Assembly: GCA_023460955.1 (NCBI GenBank)
Contig: JAEWOH010000043.1
Span: 1 to 64,000, forward strand
DNA: 64,000 nt
From: Bacillota bacterium
GTDB lineage: Bacteria > Bacillota > Clostridia > Acetivibrionales > DSM-1351
Direction of reading: 5' to 3'
Shown: positions 52,105-61,737 of the stretch, one piece after another
Numbering within the stretch: position 1 is the first letter of the stretch
How the letters are laid out: each line of letters starts with the position of its first letter
Made by a program: the position numbers and the translations under genes
The notes under the pieces: model-generated
Seen by the model: only the letters and a program-made list of their open reading frames with translations
What the model was told of the DNA's origin: nothing
Database searches by the model: none

Positions 52105-52212
52105 TTCATCATCGTAAGTTTATTTATAATGATTCTAGTATTAATAGATTTGATAATTTTATGACAATTACTACTTTTTGTTGACGCGCTGTGCGCGTAG
52201 ATAGGAGATTAT

Positions 52213-53994
52213 ATGGGAGAATCTATTTATGGACTCAAAAGGAGTCACAAATGTACTGAACTGACTTCAGCCAATATCGGAGAAACTGTTACTGTAATGG
52301 GTTGGGTTCAGAAACAGAGAAACTTAGGAAGCTTGGTTTTTGTTGATTTAAGAGATAGATCAGGGATTTTGCAGTTGGTATTCACAGATAAAGACGGAGA
52401 GATGTTTGATAAGGCAAAAACCATCAGAAGCGAATTTGTTCTTGCAGTCGTAGGAACTGTTGCTGCCAGAGCTCCTGAAGCAGTAAACAAAAAGATGGCT
52501 ACCGGTGAGATAGAAATTATAGCTAATGAGCTAAGAATTCTAAGTTCATCTGAAACACCACCTATTTACATTGAAGAAAATTCTGATGTAAATGAAATTA
52601 CAAGACTTAAATATCGTTATCTGGATTTGAGAAGACCGGACATGCAGAGAAATCTGATGCTGAGACACAGGGTTACTAAGGTGGCCAGGGATTATTATGA
52701 CGATAACGGCTTCCTTGAGGTTGAAACTCCTATTTTAATAAAGAGTACACCTGAAGGAGCAAGGGATTATCTGGTACCAAGCCGTGTTCATCCCGGAAAG
52801 TTTTTTGCATTGCCGCAGTCACCACAGCTTTATAAGCAGCTTTTAATGGTATCAGGCTTTGATAGATACTTTCAGATTGCCAAGTGCTTCAGGGATGAAG
52901 ACTTAAGAGCAGACAGACAGCCGGAATTTACGCAGATTGATATAGAAATGTCTTTTGTTAATGTTGATGACGTGCTTACAACAAATGAAGGTTTCATCAA
53001 GAGAGTGTTCAAGGAAGCACTTGGTGTAGAACTGGAAACACCTTTCCTTAGAATGCCTTATGCTGAAGCTATGGAAAGATTCGGTTCAGATAAGCCGGAT
53101 ATCCGATTTGGCATGGAATTGGTAAATGTATCTCATTTAGTGGCAGAGTGCGGCTTTAAGGTATTTACAGATGCTGTTGCCAACGGAGGCAGTGTCAGAG
53201 CAATAAATGCTAAAGGCTGTGCTAAATTCAGCAGAAAAGAAATCGATGCATTGGTTGAGGTTGTTAAGACCTACAAGGCTAAAGGAATGGCGTGGATTTC
53301 CATAGACAACAATAATGAAATCAAATCCTCCTTTGCCAAGTTTATGACAGAGGATGAGATGAAAGCTCTGTTGGATAGTGTTAATGCTGAGGCTGGTGAT
53401 TTGATTTGCTTTGTAGCTGACAAAAATAATGTTGTATACGATGCTCTTGGACAGTTAAGATTGGAAGTCGCAAGGAAATTGGACATATTAAACCCTGATG
53501 AATTCAAATTCTTATGGGTTACAGAATTCCCACTTTTTGAATATGATGAAGATGAAGGACGTTTTGTTGCAAAGCACCATCCTTTCACAAGCCCAATGGA
53601 TGAAGATTTAGAACTTTTGGATACAGATCCGGGCAAGGTGCGTGCAAAAGCATATGATATAGTGTTAAATGGTGTTGAATTAGGTGGAGGTAGTATCAGA
53701 ATCCATATCCAGGAATTACAGGCTAAGATGCTTAAGATGCTTGGATTTACAGACGAAGATGCTAACAGAAAATTTGGCTTCCTGCTGGATGCTTTCAAGT
53801 ATGGCACACCCCCTCACGGTGGTATGGCTTTTGGACTGGACAGAATGATTATGCTTATGGCTAAAACAAGCAGCATAAGAGATGTTATAGCATTTCCCAA
53901 GGTTCAAAATGCTTCAAGCCCTATGGACAACGCACCTGACATTGTTGATGTCAAACAATTACAGGAATTGCATATAGATATTATGAAAGAATAA
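52213..53994 (+). CDS. aspS: Aspartyl-tRNA synthetase
   Basis: 593 residues, the bacterial type. N-terminal OB anticodon-binding domain (about 15-110, GWVQKQRNLGSLVFVDLRDRSG), class II core with FRDEDLRADRQPEFTQ (motif 2), a GAD insertion domain (about 290-400), and FGLDRM (motif 3). TAGGAGA is 8 bases before the ATG. Probably in the T-box operon with hisS. Whether it is the discriminating or non-discriminating (Asp/Asn) form cannot be read with certainty. Confidence 0.96.
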   Translation: MGESIYGLKRSHKCTELTSANIGETVTVMGWVQKQRNLGSLVFVDLRDRSGILQLVFTDKDGEMFDKAKTIRSEFVLAVVGTVAARAPEAVNKKMATGEIEIIANELRILSSSETPPIYIEENSDVNEITRLKYRYLDLRRPDMQRNLMLRHRVTKVARDYYDDNGFLEVETPILIKSTPEGARDYLVPSRVHPGKFFALPQSPQLYKQLLMVSGFDRYFQIAKCFRDEDLRADRQPEFTQIDIEMSFVNVDDVLTTNEGFIKRVFKEALGVELETPFLRMPYAEAMERFGSDKPDIRFGMELVNVSHLVAECGFKVFTDAVANGGSVRAINAKGCAKFSRKEIDALVEVVKTYKAKGMAWISIDNNNEIKSSFAKFMTEDEMKALLDSVNAEAGDLICFVADKNNVVYDALGQLRLEVARKLDILNPDEFKFLWVTEFPLFEYDEDEGRFVAKHHPFTSPMDEDLELLDTDPGKVRAKAYDIVLNGVELGGGSIRIHIQELQAKMLKMLGFTDEDANRKFGFLLDAFKYGTPPHGGMAFGLDRMIMLMAKTSSIRDVIAFPKVQNASSPMDNAPDIVDVKQLQELHIDIMKE

Positions 53995-54164
53995 TTGGCG
54001 ATTATTTTATTGCTAAAAAGTATTGTTATTCTAGTATTGCTATATATTTACAGACATAAAGCGGCTACGATAAAAGTTACCATTACACTGGGCAACTGGC
54101 TTTGATATAATATTAATAGCAATTAGCAATTGGTTTTAAGAACTAGGGACAAATTTTAATGAGA

Positions 54165-54206
54165 AAACTATGTGATAATCATAACCATTAAGGTTCTACA
54201 TAGTTT
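54165..54206 (+). repeat. Inverted repeat upstream of the activase gene
   Basis: Arms aaactatgt (54165-54173) and acatagttt (54198-54206), 30 bp before the start codon of the large gene, with no T-rich tail. Could be an operator or mRNA structure; nothing else recognisable is in this 240-bp spacer. Confidence 0.45.
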
Positions 54207-54236
54207 ATAATATTAATTTTGGAGATTATTCAATAT

Positions 54237-57200
54237 ATGAAAAAGAATTATCATGTGGGGTTGGATGTTGGCTCTACTACTGTAAAAATGGCTGTTCTTG
54301 ATAAAAATAATAAGCTTGTTTTTTCAAAGTACCAAAGACATTATTCAGACATCAGAAAAACCATCTTTGAGTTAATGGATGAGACTTGCGACACATTTTA
54401 TCAGGAAGAATGCACTGTTATGATAACCGGCTCGGGCGGTTTGTTAGTCTCTCAGTGGTTAGGTCTTGATTTTATTCAAGAAGTCATTGCAGGCTCGGAG
54501 TCTGTGCAAACACTGATCCCTGTCACCGATGTTGCAATAGAACTTGGTGGAGAAGATGCGAAGATAACTTATTTCAAGGGTGGTCTTGAGCAGCGTATGA
54601 ACGGAACCTGTGCCGGGGGGACCGGTTCCTTTATAGATCAGATGGCTTCGTTGCTGCAGACAGACGCAACCGGTCTGAATGAGTATGCCAAAAACAGCAG
54701 AATCATTTATCCCATAGCCGCAAGATGTGGTGTGTTTGCAAAAACAGATATTCAGCCTCTGTTAAATGAAGGTGCCGCAAAGGAAGATATTGCCGCCTCG
54801 GTCTTTCAGTCTGTTGTTAATCAGACCATCAGTGGATTGGCATGCGGTAAACCCATAAAGGGAAATATTGCCTTTTTGGGAGGACCTTTATACTTTTTAT
54901 CGGAATTAAGAAAAAGATTTGAAATAACGCTTAATTTAAAGCCTGAGCAGGTTATATTTCCTGAGAATTCGCAGTTATTTGTAGCTATAGGGGCAGCACT
55001 TTCTTCCAAAGAGTGCAAAGTTGTATCCTTTAAAGAATTAAAAGAAAAGCTTCCGGAGCTGAATACAGTTGTAGTTCATGAAGTCGAAAGGCTTAAACCC
55101 TTATTCAACAGCCAGCAGGAGCTTGATGAGTTCAGAGCCAGACATGCAGTGCATTCTGTCAGTGTGAAGCCACTGACAGAATACAAGGGAGATTGTTTCC
55201 TTGGAATTGATGCCGGTTCAACTACAACAAAAGCAGTATTAATTGATACAGAAGGCGAGCTTCTATTCTCACATTACGGAAGTAATGAAGGAAGTCCTCT
55301 GAATTCAGCTATTAGGATTTTAAATGACATATATTCGAAACTACCCTCTGAGGCTAAGATAGTAAATTCTACTGTTACCGGCTATGGTGAAGGGCTTATT
55401 AAAGCAGCTCTTAAAGTGGATATTGGTGAAATTGAAACAATTGCCCACTACAAGGCTGCAGACTTTTTCCTTCCCGGGGTTGACTTTATTCTTGACATCG
55501 GCGGGCAGGACATGAAGTGCTTAAAAGTCAAGGATGGAATAATTGACAGCATTATGCTTAATGAGGCCTGTTCTTCGGGCTGTGGCTCCTTTATTGAAAC
55601 TTTTGCAAAATCACTGAACTTTACTGTTGAGGATTTTGCAGCTCAGGCTTTACTGGCAGAGAAGCCGGTGGATCTAGGTTCAAGATGTACTGTGTTTATG
55701 AACTCCAGGGTAAAGCAGGCTCAGAAGGAAGGCGCTCAGGTGGGTGATATTTCTGCAGGACTGTCCTATTCTGTAATAAAAAATGCGTTGCTGAAAGTTA
55801 TTAAGATCAGAGATCCTAAGGAAATGGGAGAAAAAATTATTGTTCAGGGGGGAACCTTCCTGAATGATGCTGTTCTGAGAAGCTTTGAGCTTATCTCTGA
55901 AAGAGAAGCTGTAAGGCCTAATATTGCAGGACTTATGGGTGCTTTTGGCGCTGCACTGATAGCAAAGGAACGCTATTCCGGAGTCCAGACAACTCTCATA
56001 TCAAAGGACAAAATAGGTGATTTTGATTACAATACAGAGCTGCAGAGATGTAAGCTATGCAATAACAACTGCTTGCTTACTATAAATGAATTCAGTGATG
56101 GTAGCAGATTTGTATCGGGTAACAGATGTGAAAGGGGAGCTGGTATTGAAACTCTGACACAGGATGTGCCAAACCTTTATGATTATAAATATAAAAGAAT
56201 AACTGGCTATAAACAGACGGTAGGGATAGAGTATACCAGAGGAACTGTTGGCATACCTCGCGTACTTAACATGTACGAGAATTATCCTTTCTGGTTTACC
56301 TTCTTTGACCAGCTTAAATTCAGAGTTGAATTATCCCCCAGGTCTTCAAAGAAAATATATGAACTGGGTATTGAAACCATGCCCTCCGAGTCAGTTTGCT
56401 ATCCTGCGAAACTGGTCCACGGGCATATCACAAGTTTGGTTAATAAAAACGTTAACTTCATTTTCTATCCTTGTCTTCCATATGAAATGGTTGAGGATGA
56501 AAATGCAGATAACCACTATAATTGTCCGATTGTTACCTCTTACCCGGAGGTTATTAAGAATAATATGGATATTCTTAAAACCAAGGGGATAAAGTTTATG
56601 AATCCCTTCCTGCCTTATGACAACAAGGAAAGAATGAAAACCAGACTGTTTGAGGTTCTTGGTAAGGAATTCAGTATAACAAGGGCTGAAATTGAAAATG
56701 CCGTAGAAATGGCATACACAGAGGACGAAAAAGTTAAGAAAGATATCAGGCAAAAGGGTGAAGAAACCCTTAAGTATCTGCAGGAGAATAATAAGAGAGG
56801 TATAGTGCTTGCCGGAAGACCTTACCATATAGACCCTGAAATAAATCACGGTATACCGCAGATAATTACCTCTCATGGTTTTGCAGTTCTCACCGAGGAT
56901 TCAATAGCTCATTTGGGCAGAATAGAACGTCCGCTTCGAGTAGTAGACCAATGGAAATACCATTCAAGACTATATGCTGCGGCTACTGTTGTAAATGAAT
57001 ATCCGGAACTGGAAATGATTCAGCTTAACTCCTTTGGCTGTGGTCTTGACGCTGTAACAACAGATCAGGTTCAGGAAATATTGAACACAAATGAAAATAT
57101 TTATACCGTTTTAAAAATAGACGAAGGTAATAATCTCGGTGCCGCAAGGATAAGAATAAGGTCCCTTGTTGCTGCTATTGAGGACAGAGATAAAAAAGCC

Positions 57201-58538
57201 CTGAAGCCTCATCAAAAGCATGAATCACATAAGAAGGCTATTTTTACAGAAGATATGAAGGCAAAACATACTATCCTCGCGCCTCAGATGTCTCCTATCC
57301 ACTTTGATTTTGTTGAAGCTGCTTTCAGAAAATGCGGCTATAGGGTTGAAGTTCTTCCAACCGTTGATAATGCAGCGGTTGAAGATGGTCTAAGGTACGT
57401 TAACAATGATGCCTGCTACCCGTCTATAATTGTTGTTGGACAGATTATACACGCCCTAAAATCAGGTAGATATGATTTAAACAATACATCAGTATTGATA
57501 ACTCAAACAGGCGGAGGCTGTAGAGCTACAAATTATATTGGCTTTTTGAGGAAAGGTCTTGATGAAGCGGGAATGAGTCAGGTGCCTGTAATATCCTTAA
57601 ATGCACTTGGACTTGATAAACAGCCTGGCTTTAAATTATCGTTGGATTTATTGGACAGCGCTTTCAAGGGCTTGGTGTATGGTGATCTCCTTATGAGAGT
57701 ACTCTATAGAGTCAGACCGTATGAGGCAGTACCGGGGTCAGCAAATGAACTGTACAGAAAATGGTCGAAGATATGTGTCGATTCTATTTATGACGGTAAA
57801 AAGGGCAGTTTTAAGCGTAATATCAAGGGGATAATCAGGGAATTTGATTCACTGGAAATTTTGGACATAGAAAAACCTAAAGTTGGCCTTGTAGGAGAGA
57901 TTCTTGTTAAATTCCATCCTGATGCAAATAACAATGTTGTGGATGTGATAGAGAAGGAAGGCGCAGAAGCAGTTATGCCCGACCTTATAGATTTCTTCCT
58001 GTACTGTGCTTATGATGCTAACTTCAAGTACAGAAATCTGTCAGGATCCTTTAAAAAACTGGTTGCTAACAACCTCGTTATATTGTTTATTGAATTCTAC
58101 AGAAGACATATGAAGAAGTATCTTTCAAAGAGCAAGAGGTTTGATCCGCCACATTCTATTTATGAGTTGGCTAACAGTGCGTCAGAAATACTTTCAATCG
58201 GAAATCAGACCGGAGAAGGCTGGTTCCTTACTGCCGAAATGATTGAACTCATAAAGAGCGGAGCAGGAAACATAGTATGTATGCAGCCTTTCGCCTGCCT
58301 GCCTAACCATGTTACCGGCAAAGGTATGATTAAGGAGCTGAGAAGAAGGTATCCTGAATCTAATATTGTGGCAGTAGATTATGACCCCGGCGCAAGTGAA
58401 GTTAATCAGCTTAACAGAATAAAGCTGATGATGTCGGTGGCCTTTAAGAATCTTAAAAATCCGCCTGAAAAAGTAGAGGAAACCGAAGCAAAAGAAGAGC
58501 AGGTTACAGATGCTCAGGAGGAAAAAATCAGTTCATAA
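54237..58538 (+). CDS. Giant acyl-CoA dehydratase activase-related protein (two activase domains plus dehydratase-like part)
   Basis: About 1433 residues. Two ASKHA-type BcrA/BadF/HgdC activase domains in tandem: the first (about 1-260) starts GLDVGSTTVKMAVLD and has the cluster Cys in GTCAGGTGSFID; the second (about 320-580) starts GIDAGSTTTKAVLID and has ACSSGCGSFIET. A DUF2229-type region follows (about 660-880), with a CxxC pair at CKLCNNNC, then a HgdB/BcrC-like dehydratase domain (about 880-1400). An acidic Lys/Glu tail ends the protein. Activases use ATP to inject an electron into 2-hydroxyacyl-CoA dehydratases; in this fusion activase and partner are one chain. Substrate unknown. The ATG at 54237 follows GGAGA by 11 bases; a TTG at 54219 is open. 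It is followed by a terminator. Confidence 0.9.
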   Translation: MKKNYHVGLDVGSTTVKMAVLDKNNKLVFSKYQRHYSDIRKTIFELMDETCDTFYQEECTVMITGSGGLLVSQWLGLDFIQEVIAGSESVQTLIPVTDVAIELGGEDAKITYFKGGLEQRMNGTCAGGTGSFIDQMASLLQTDATGLNEYAKNSRIIYPIAARCGVFAKTDIQPLLNEGAAKEDIAASVFQSVVNQTISGLACGKPIKGNIAFLGGPLYFLSELRKRFEITLNLKPEQVIFPENSQLFVAIGAALSSKECKVVSFKELKEKLPELNTVVVHEVERLKPLFNSQQELDEFRARHAVHSVSVKPLTEYKGDCFLGIDAGSTTTKAVLIDTEGELLFSHYGSNEGSPLNSAIRILNDIYSKLPSEAKIVNSTVTGYGEGLIKAALKVDIGEIETIAHYKAADFFLPGVDFILDIGGQDMKCLKVKDGIIDSIMLNEACSSGCGSFIETFAKSLNFTVEDFAAQALLAEKPVDLGSRCTVFMNSRVKQAQKEGAQVGDISAGLSYSVIKNALLKVIKIRDPKEMGEKIIVQGGTFLNDAVLRSFELISEREAVRPNIAGLMGAFGAALIAKERYSGVQTTLISKDKIGDFDYNTELQRCKLCNNNCLLTINEFSDGSRFVSGNRCERGAGIETLTQDVPNLYDYKYKRITGYKQTVGIEYTRGTVGIPRVLNMYENYPFWFTFFDQLKFRVELSPRSSKKIYELGIETMPSESVCYPAKLVHGHITSLVNKNVNFIFYPCLPYEMVEDENADNHYNCPIVTSYPEVIKNNMDILKTKGIKFMNPFLPYDNKERMKTRLFEVLGKEFSITRAEIENAVEMAYTEDEKVKKDIRQKGEETLKYLQENNKRGIVLAGRPYHIDPEINHGIPQIITSHGFAVLTEDSIAHLGRIERPLRVVDQWKYHSRLYAAATVVNEYPELEMIQLNSFGCGLDAVTTDQVQEILNTNENIYTVLKIDEGNNLGAARIRIRSLVAAIEDRDKKALKPHQKHESHKKAIFTEDMKAKHTILAPQMSPIHFDFVEAAFRKCGYRVEVLPTVDNAAVEDGLRYVNNDACYPSIIVVGQIIHALKSGRYDLNNTSVLITQTGGGCRATNYIGFLRKGLDEAGMSQVPVISLNALGLDKQPGFKLSLDLLDSAFKGLVYGDLLMRVLYRVRPYEAVPGSANELYRKWSKICVDSIYDGKKGSFKRNIKGIIREFDSLEILDIEKPKVGLVGEILVKFHPDANNNVVDVIEKEGAEAVMPDLIDFFLYCAYDANFKYRNLSGSFKKLVANNLVILFIEFYRRHMKKYLSKSKRFDPPHSIYELANSASEILSIGNQTGEGWFLTAEMIELIKSGAGNIVCMQPFACLPNHVTGKGMIKELRRRYPESNIVAVDYDPGASEVNQLNRIKLMMSVAFKNLKNPPEKVEETEAKEEQVTDAQEEKISS

Positions 58539-58552
58539 TAAATAACTTATAC

Positions 58553-58584
58553 AAAAAAGAGACCGAGCTATCGGTCTCTTTTTT
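58553..58584 (+). terminator. Terminator after the giant activase gene
   Basis: Perfect 14-bp arms 58553-58566 and 58571-58584 (aaaaaagagaccga / tcggtctctttttt) with a four-base loop, 14 bp after the stop codon. Confidence 0.9.
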
Positions 58585-58726
58585 GCATTTACCTGTCGGA
58601 CATAAGTTTTCCAATTTTTTTCAATAGTTACTGTTTAAATATAACCAGTCGCCAAATAGAGGGTTATATGATATCATATTTAATAAGAAATTTCCTGATT
58701 AACAAATATTTGGAAAGGTGTACAAA

Positions 58727-59530
58727 ATGGCTGACTTTGAGAATATACAAGATAATAAATATATATACCCGGATGAGGGCGAAGCGTTAACAATATCTTT
58801 GATCGGTGAAACAGAGCCTTATCCCGGCTACTGGGAAGCCAGTGAAGCCGGAGTCCTGGACAGGGCTGTCAAAATTATTAAGAAAAAGTATATGAACGGC
58901 AATCTTCTTGACGTGGGTTGCGGCTTCGGAAGGTTAATTCTGAAGTTCTCACCGTATTTTCATAAGGTAACCGGCCTCGAACCGGATAAAGGCAGATTTG
59001 AGGTAAGCAGACAGAATATCAATAAGTGGGGTCTTGCCCAAAAGGTGGAACTTTTGAATGGTTCAGTCGAGTTACTGGAAGAAAATAATGTCTATGATGT
59101 TATTCTATGCAGCCATGTTCTTCAGCACATCACAGAAGATACTGCAAACAGCCTGGTTATAAAGTTCAGAAAACTTCTGAAAAAGGATGGGATGCTTATT
59201 CTTACAACTTCTCATTCGCTTATCGAAAAGGATCTATATTACAAGAGTTATTTTAATTCTGACAATAAAAGGGTAGAAGCTGAAATTACAAAGAGTGAGT
59301 TCAACACCATTGAAAATAGCAATGGTGTATTACCTATAAAAATGTACACAGCTGAGAGTTTAACTCAATTGCTTGAAAAACATAAATTTCATGTTATGGG
59401 CATAAGAGTATACCATGATGATGCAGGGTTTATGCTTATTGATAAGCTAATTGGAACTGATATACTGGTCAACAGTTTCGCCGGTCTGAAAAACAAGCAT
59501 GGGAGGGATATTTTTGTCATTGCCGGATAA
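58727..59530 (+). CDS. Class I SAM-dependent methyltransferase
   Basis: About 267 residues. Methyltransferase fold: motif I LLDVGCGFGRLI (about 62-73), motif II acidic residue in TGLEPDKGR, motif IV DVILCSHVLQHI (about 123-134), LLKKDGMLILTTS. Substrate not predictable. AAAGG is 10-15 bases before ATG 58727; GTG at 58718 is open too. The next gene starts inside its 3' end, so they are likely co-transcribed. Confidence 0.9.
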   Translation: MADFENIQDNKYIYPDEGEALTISLIGETEPYPGYWEASEAGVLDRAVKIIKKKYMNGNLLDVGCGFGRLILKFSPYFHKVTGLEPDKGRFEVSRQNINKWGLAQKVELLNGSVELLEENNVYDVILCSHVLQHITEDTANSLVIKFRKLLKKDGMLILTTSHSLIEKDLYYKSYFNSDNKRVEAEITKSEFNTIENSNGVLPIKMYTAESLTQLLEKHKFHVMGIRVYHDDAGFMLIDKLIGTDILVNSFAGLKNKHGRDIFVIAG

Positions 59531-60983
59531 GATTGATTTTAAAGATATAAGCTGTGTACTATTGACCAGTGCTAAGTTTAAATTCAGGCAAACATCTCCC
59601 GACAAGCTGATAAAAGCTCTTGAAGAGTATTTCTATTTACCTAAATGGGAGAAAGAGAGTTCATATGAAGAGGAATTCTCAAAATATAAGAATATAGTTT
59701 TCAACAAGGAATTTAAAATTGATTCGGAGTTAAAGGTTAAACTGGGAAGCTTTGATTTTACAGTTACGTTCAATTCCCTTCAAAAAAGACATTCTGTTGA
59801 TGTATATGCCTTTATATATCCTGTAATTGAGGTTGTTAATTTGTTCTACTGTATATCGTTGGAGGATATGACAGTAGATGAGCTGATTAATTTCCGTAAG
59901 CTTGTGCAGTTTGACAAGGTTAATGAGGGCTGTTTAAAGCTTTGTAATTCGGGTTTTATGAAGAAGACTAATGAATTTAAGTACACTGATTTCGGCTCTT
60001 TGACAAAGGAAATTTACGGAATATTTCTTAAACTGTCCAAACACACTAAATATAAAGTACATAGTATGTTGTCATGTCTGTCATTAAAAAAATACAGAAG
60101 CTTTGAGGAAGAGTACTTAAAAAAATTAAAGCATAAAAGCTCTGAGGATTATAAAAACGCAAGTCGCCCTAAGGTCAGCAGAAAACAGAGGAGGTTTATT
60201 AACCATGAGTATTATAAAACTCAATTATTTGAAAATATAAACATCGAGAAACTAATGCTGCTGGAAATACGGGAATTGGCTGATCTAGAGGTTAATTGCA
60301 CAAATGAAAAAAAGTTCATTGAAAAATATTCGAAAAAGATCTACGGTCTGCTGGTTTGTGATGAGGGTTATAACTTTGTCCCAAGGAAAACCGTAATGGA
60401 CGCCATTGATGAAAACTTCGGGTCAAGAAACTTTTTCAGAGTGTTTACATCTAATGTGGGAGTGTTAGTGTTTAATTTTACCAACAGTAAATGCAGACAG
60501 AATTATAATCTTTTTCAACAGGAAATAGCCTGCTGCTTTGATGACAACAACTCCAAAATCCTGACTCAAAACCCTGGTATAGCAGGATTGGAGCATGGAG
60601 TATTGCTGGCTATGGAGGAATCTATAAATTTATTGACCATAATTAATTCAAATATGGGTAAAAGGTATTTATCCCAGAATAAAAAGATCTCAAAGATTAT
60701 AGATAATAGAAGAAAATTAATAGATATCATTAATTTAATATCGAGCATAAATATCAGCGAAATAACAAACTTAAAAAACCTTATGCTGAAAAAAATCGGA
60801 ATTTTAGCATTTGTGTCCAGAGTAAGGGAGAGACTGGATATAGCTGAAAATGATACTCTTGTTATTTACCAGAGAAGAAACAATTTTCTCGTCATGGTGA
60901 TAACTATTCTCGGAGTATTTTTTGCAGCCATGAGTATATCTGAAATAAAGGAAATAATAATTAAGTTTTTATCAAATTTATAG
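59514..60983 (+). CDS. Hypothetical protein with a C-terminal membrane helix
   Basis: About 489 residues; family not recognised. Start TTG at 59514 has GGGAGGG seven bases upstream, inside the end of the methyltransferase gene. The N-terminal ~330 residues are mixed and Lys/Tyr-rich with a short FTVTFN beta-like segment; two basic stretches (KLKHKSSEDYK, RPKVSRKQRRF). A long helical part (about 380-460) precedes one membrane helix (about 463-480, FLVMVITILGVFFAAMSI) and a short tail. The helix layout is a little like the end of CorA-type proteins but the GMN motif is absent, so no transport role is claimed. Paired with the methyltransferase gene by overlap. Confidence 0.72.
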   Translation: MSLPDKIDFKDISCVLLTSAKFKFRQTSPDKLIKALEEYFYLPKWEKESSYEEEFSKYKNIVFNKEFKIDSELKVKLGSFDFTVTFNSLQKRHSVDVYAFIYPVIEVVNLFYCISLEDMTVDELINFRKLVQFDKVNEGCLKLCNSGFMKKTNEFKYTDFGSLTKEIYGIFLKLSKHTKYKVHSMLSCLSLKKYRSFEEEYLKKLKHKSSEDYKNASRPKVSRKQRRFINHEYYKTQLFENINIEKLMLLEIRELADLEVNCTNEKKFIEKYSKKIYGLLVCDEGYNFVPRKTVMDAIDENFGSRNFFRVFTSNVGVLVFNFTNSKCRQNYNLFQQEIACCFDDNNSKILTQNPGIAGLEHGVLLAMEESINLLTIINSNMGKRYLSQNKKISKIIDNRRKLIDIINLISSINISEITNLKNLMLKKIGILAFVSRVRERLDIAENDTLVIYQRRNNFLVMVITILGVFFAAMSISEIKEIIIKFLSNL

Positions 60984-61316
60984 CTTTAGTACCAAGTCAT
61001 TCAGAATCCCGGCAATTACTTCAGCATAAATTTTCCCTTCGGTTTTGGAAAGCTTGGTCCGAATGTCCGATATAAAAAAGTTATTTTTCAAAAGCCTATT
61101 CTCCAGATTTTTTATATAGCACTCCAGGCCGGACTCAGCTTGTGACTTTTCTTTAAATAGAGAGGTTTCGCAAAATTCCGAATAAACGAAGGTATTGACA
61201 GAATCTCCATCAATTCGGATCCATGCGCCGTCAGTGGTACTTTCCTGGAATTTTGCAGGATAAATTCCGCCGTCCTTGGTATTAAGATAGAATATTTTAT
61301 CGCCTTCTTCAAACAT
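60978..61316 (-). CDS. Small hypothetical protein with a Tudor-like N-terminus
   Basis: About 112 residues. The first ~50 residues (MFEEGDKIFYLNTKDGGIYPAKF...GAWIRIDGD) have the beta-rich look of a Tudor/KOW-like module; the rest is helical. No family recognised. GAGGTG lies 6 bases before the ATG. The last bases overlap the end of the convergent gene by six. Confidence 0.65.
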   Translation of the reverse strand: MFEEGDKIFYLNTKDGGIYPAKFQESTTDGAWIRIDGDSVNTFVYSEFCETSLFKEKSQAESGLECYIKNLENRLLKNNFFISDIRTKLSKTEGKIYAEVIAGILNDLVLKL

Positions 61317-61403
61317 AGAATACACCTCTTTCTAACTGAATTATTACAATAAGTATTACAACAATTATATCTTTGAATAAAGTATTTTTAAACCCTCATT
61401 CAG

Positions 61404-61649
61404 GTGTCCTTTCAATTTGTCCAGTTATGGCTTTCAGAATATTTTACGTTAAAAACCAGTTATAAATGTATACAAGAGAAATTTTTGGCACAATGGCTTC
61501 AGAGAATTGTGTCTAACTTTACGTTTGCGTTTTTCTCACAGCTATTTTTTATCCAACCTCTTGTAAGATTTATTTTCAGAGCTATCTTTAAAAAACAGTT
61601 AGTGAAAGCAGAAGACCAACAATCAGTAAACTATGAGCCTCAGGTTTAA
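61404..61649 (+). pseudogene. Possible remnant of a DUF2798-like membrane protein
   Basis: An 81-codon ORF whose C-terminal half (FLAQWLQRIVSNFTFAFFSQLFF...PLVRFIF) resembles the second helix and tail of DUF2798 proteins. No convincing ribosome binding site for its GTG, and the first part is not recognisable. More likely a decayed gene than a working one. Confidence 0.35.
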
Positions 61650-61686
61650 AAAAGAAAGAGAGAGCAGCACGAGATTTCTTTCTTTT
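61648..61686 (-). terminator. Probable terminator of the histidine kinase gene
   Basis: On the minus strand, aaagaaag and ctttcttt arms with a ~17-base loop followed by tttttt, about 50 bases after the stop at 61738. The stem is A/T-rich, so confidence is moderate. Confidence 0.45.
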
Positions 61687-61737
61687 GCTACCCTCTTTTC
61701 TCTTTATTGATTCAGTTAAAATAAAGTATGCTTTTAT

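Noticed and set aside
52180..52212. TTGACG and GC-rich gcgctgtgcgcg before aspS as a promoter
   Set aside because: No -10 at the right distance before the ATG and aspS follows hisS in the same direction; more likely internal operon sequence.
53271..53807. 178-codon minus-strand ORF inside aspS
   Set aside because: Antisense to the conserved aspS core; Ser-rich product typical of a shadow frame.
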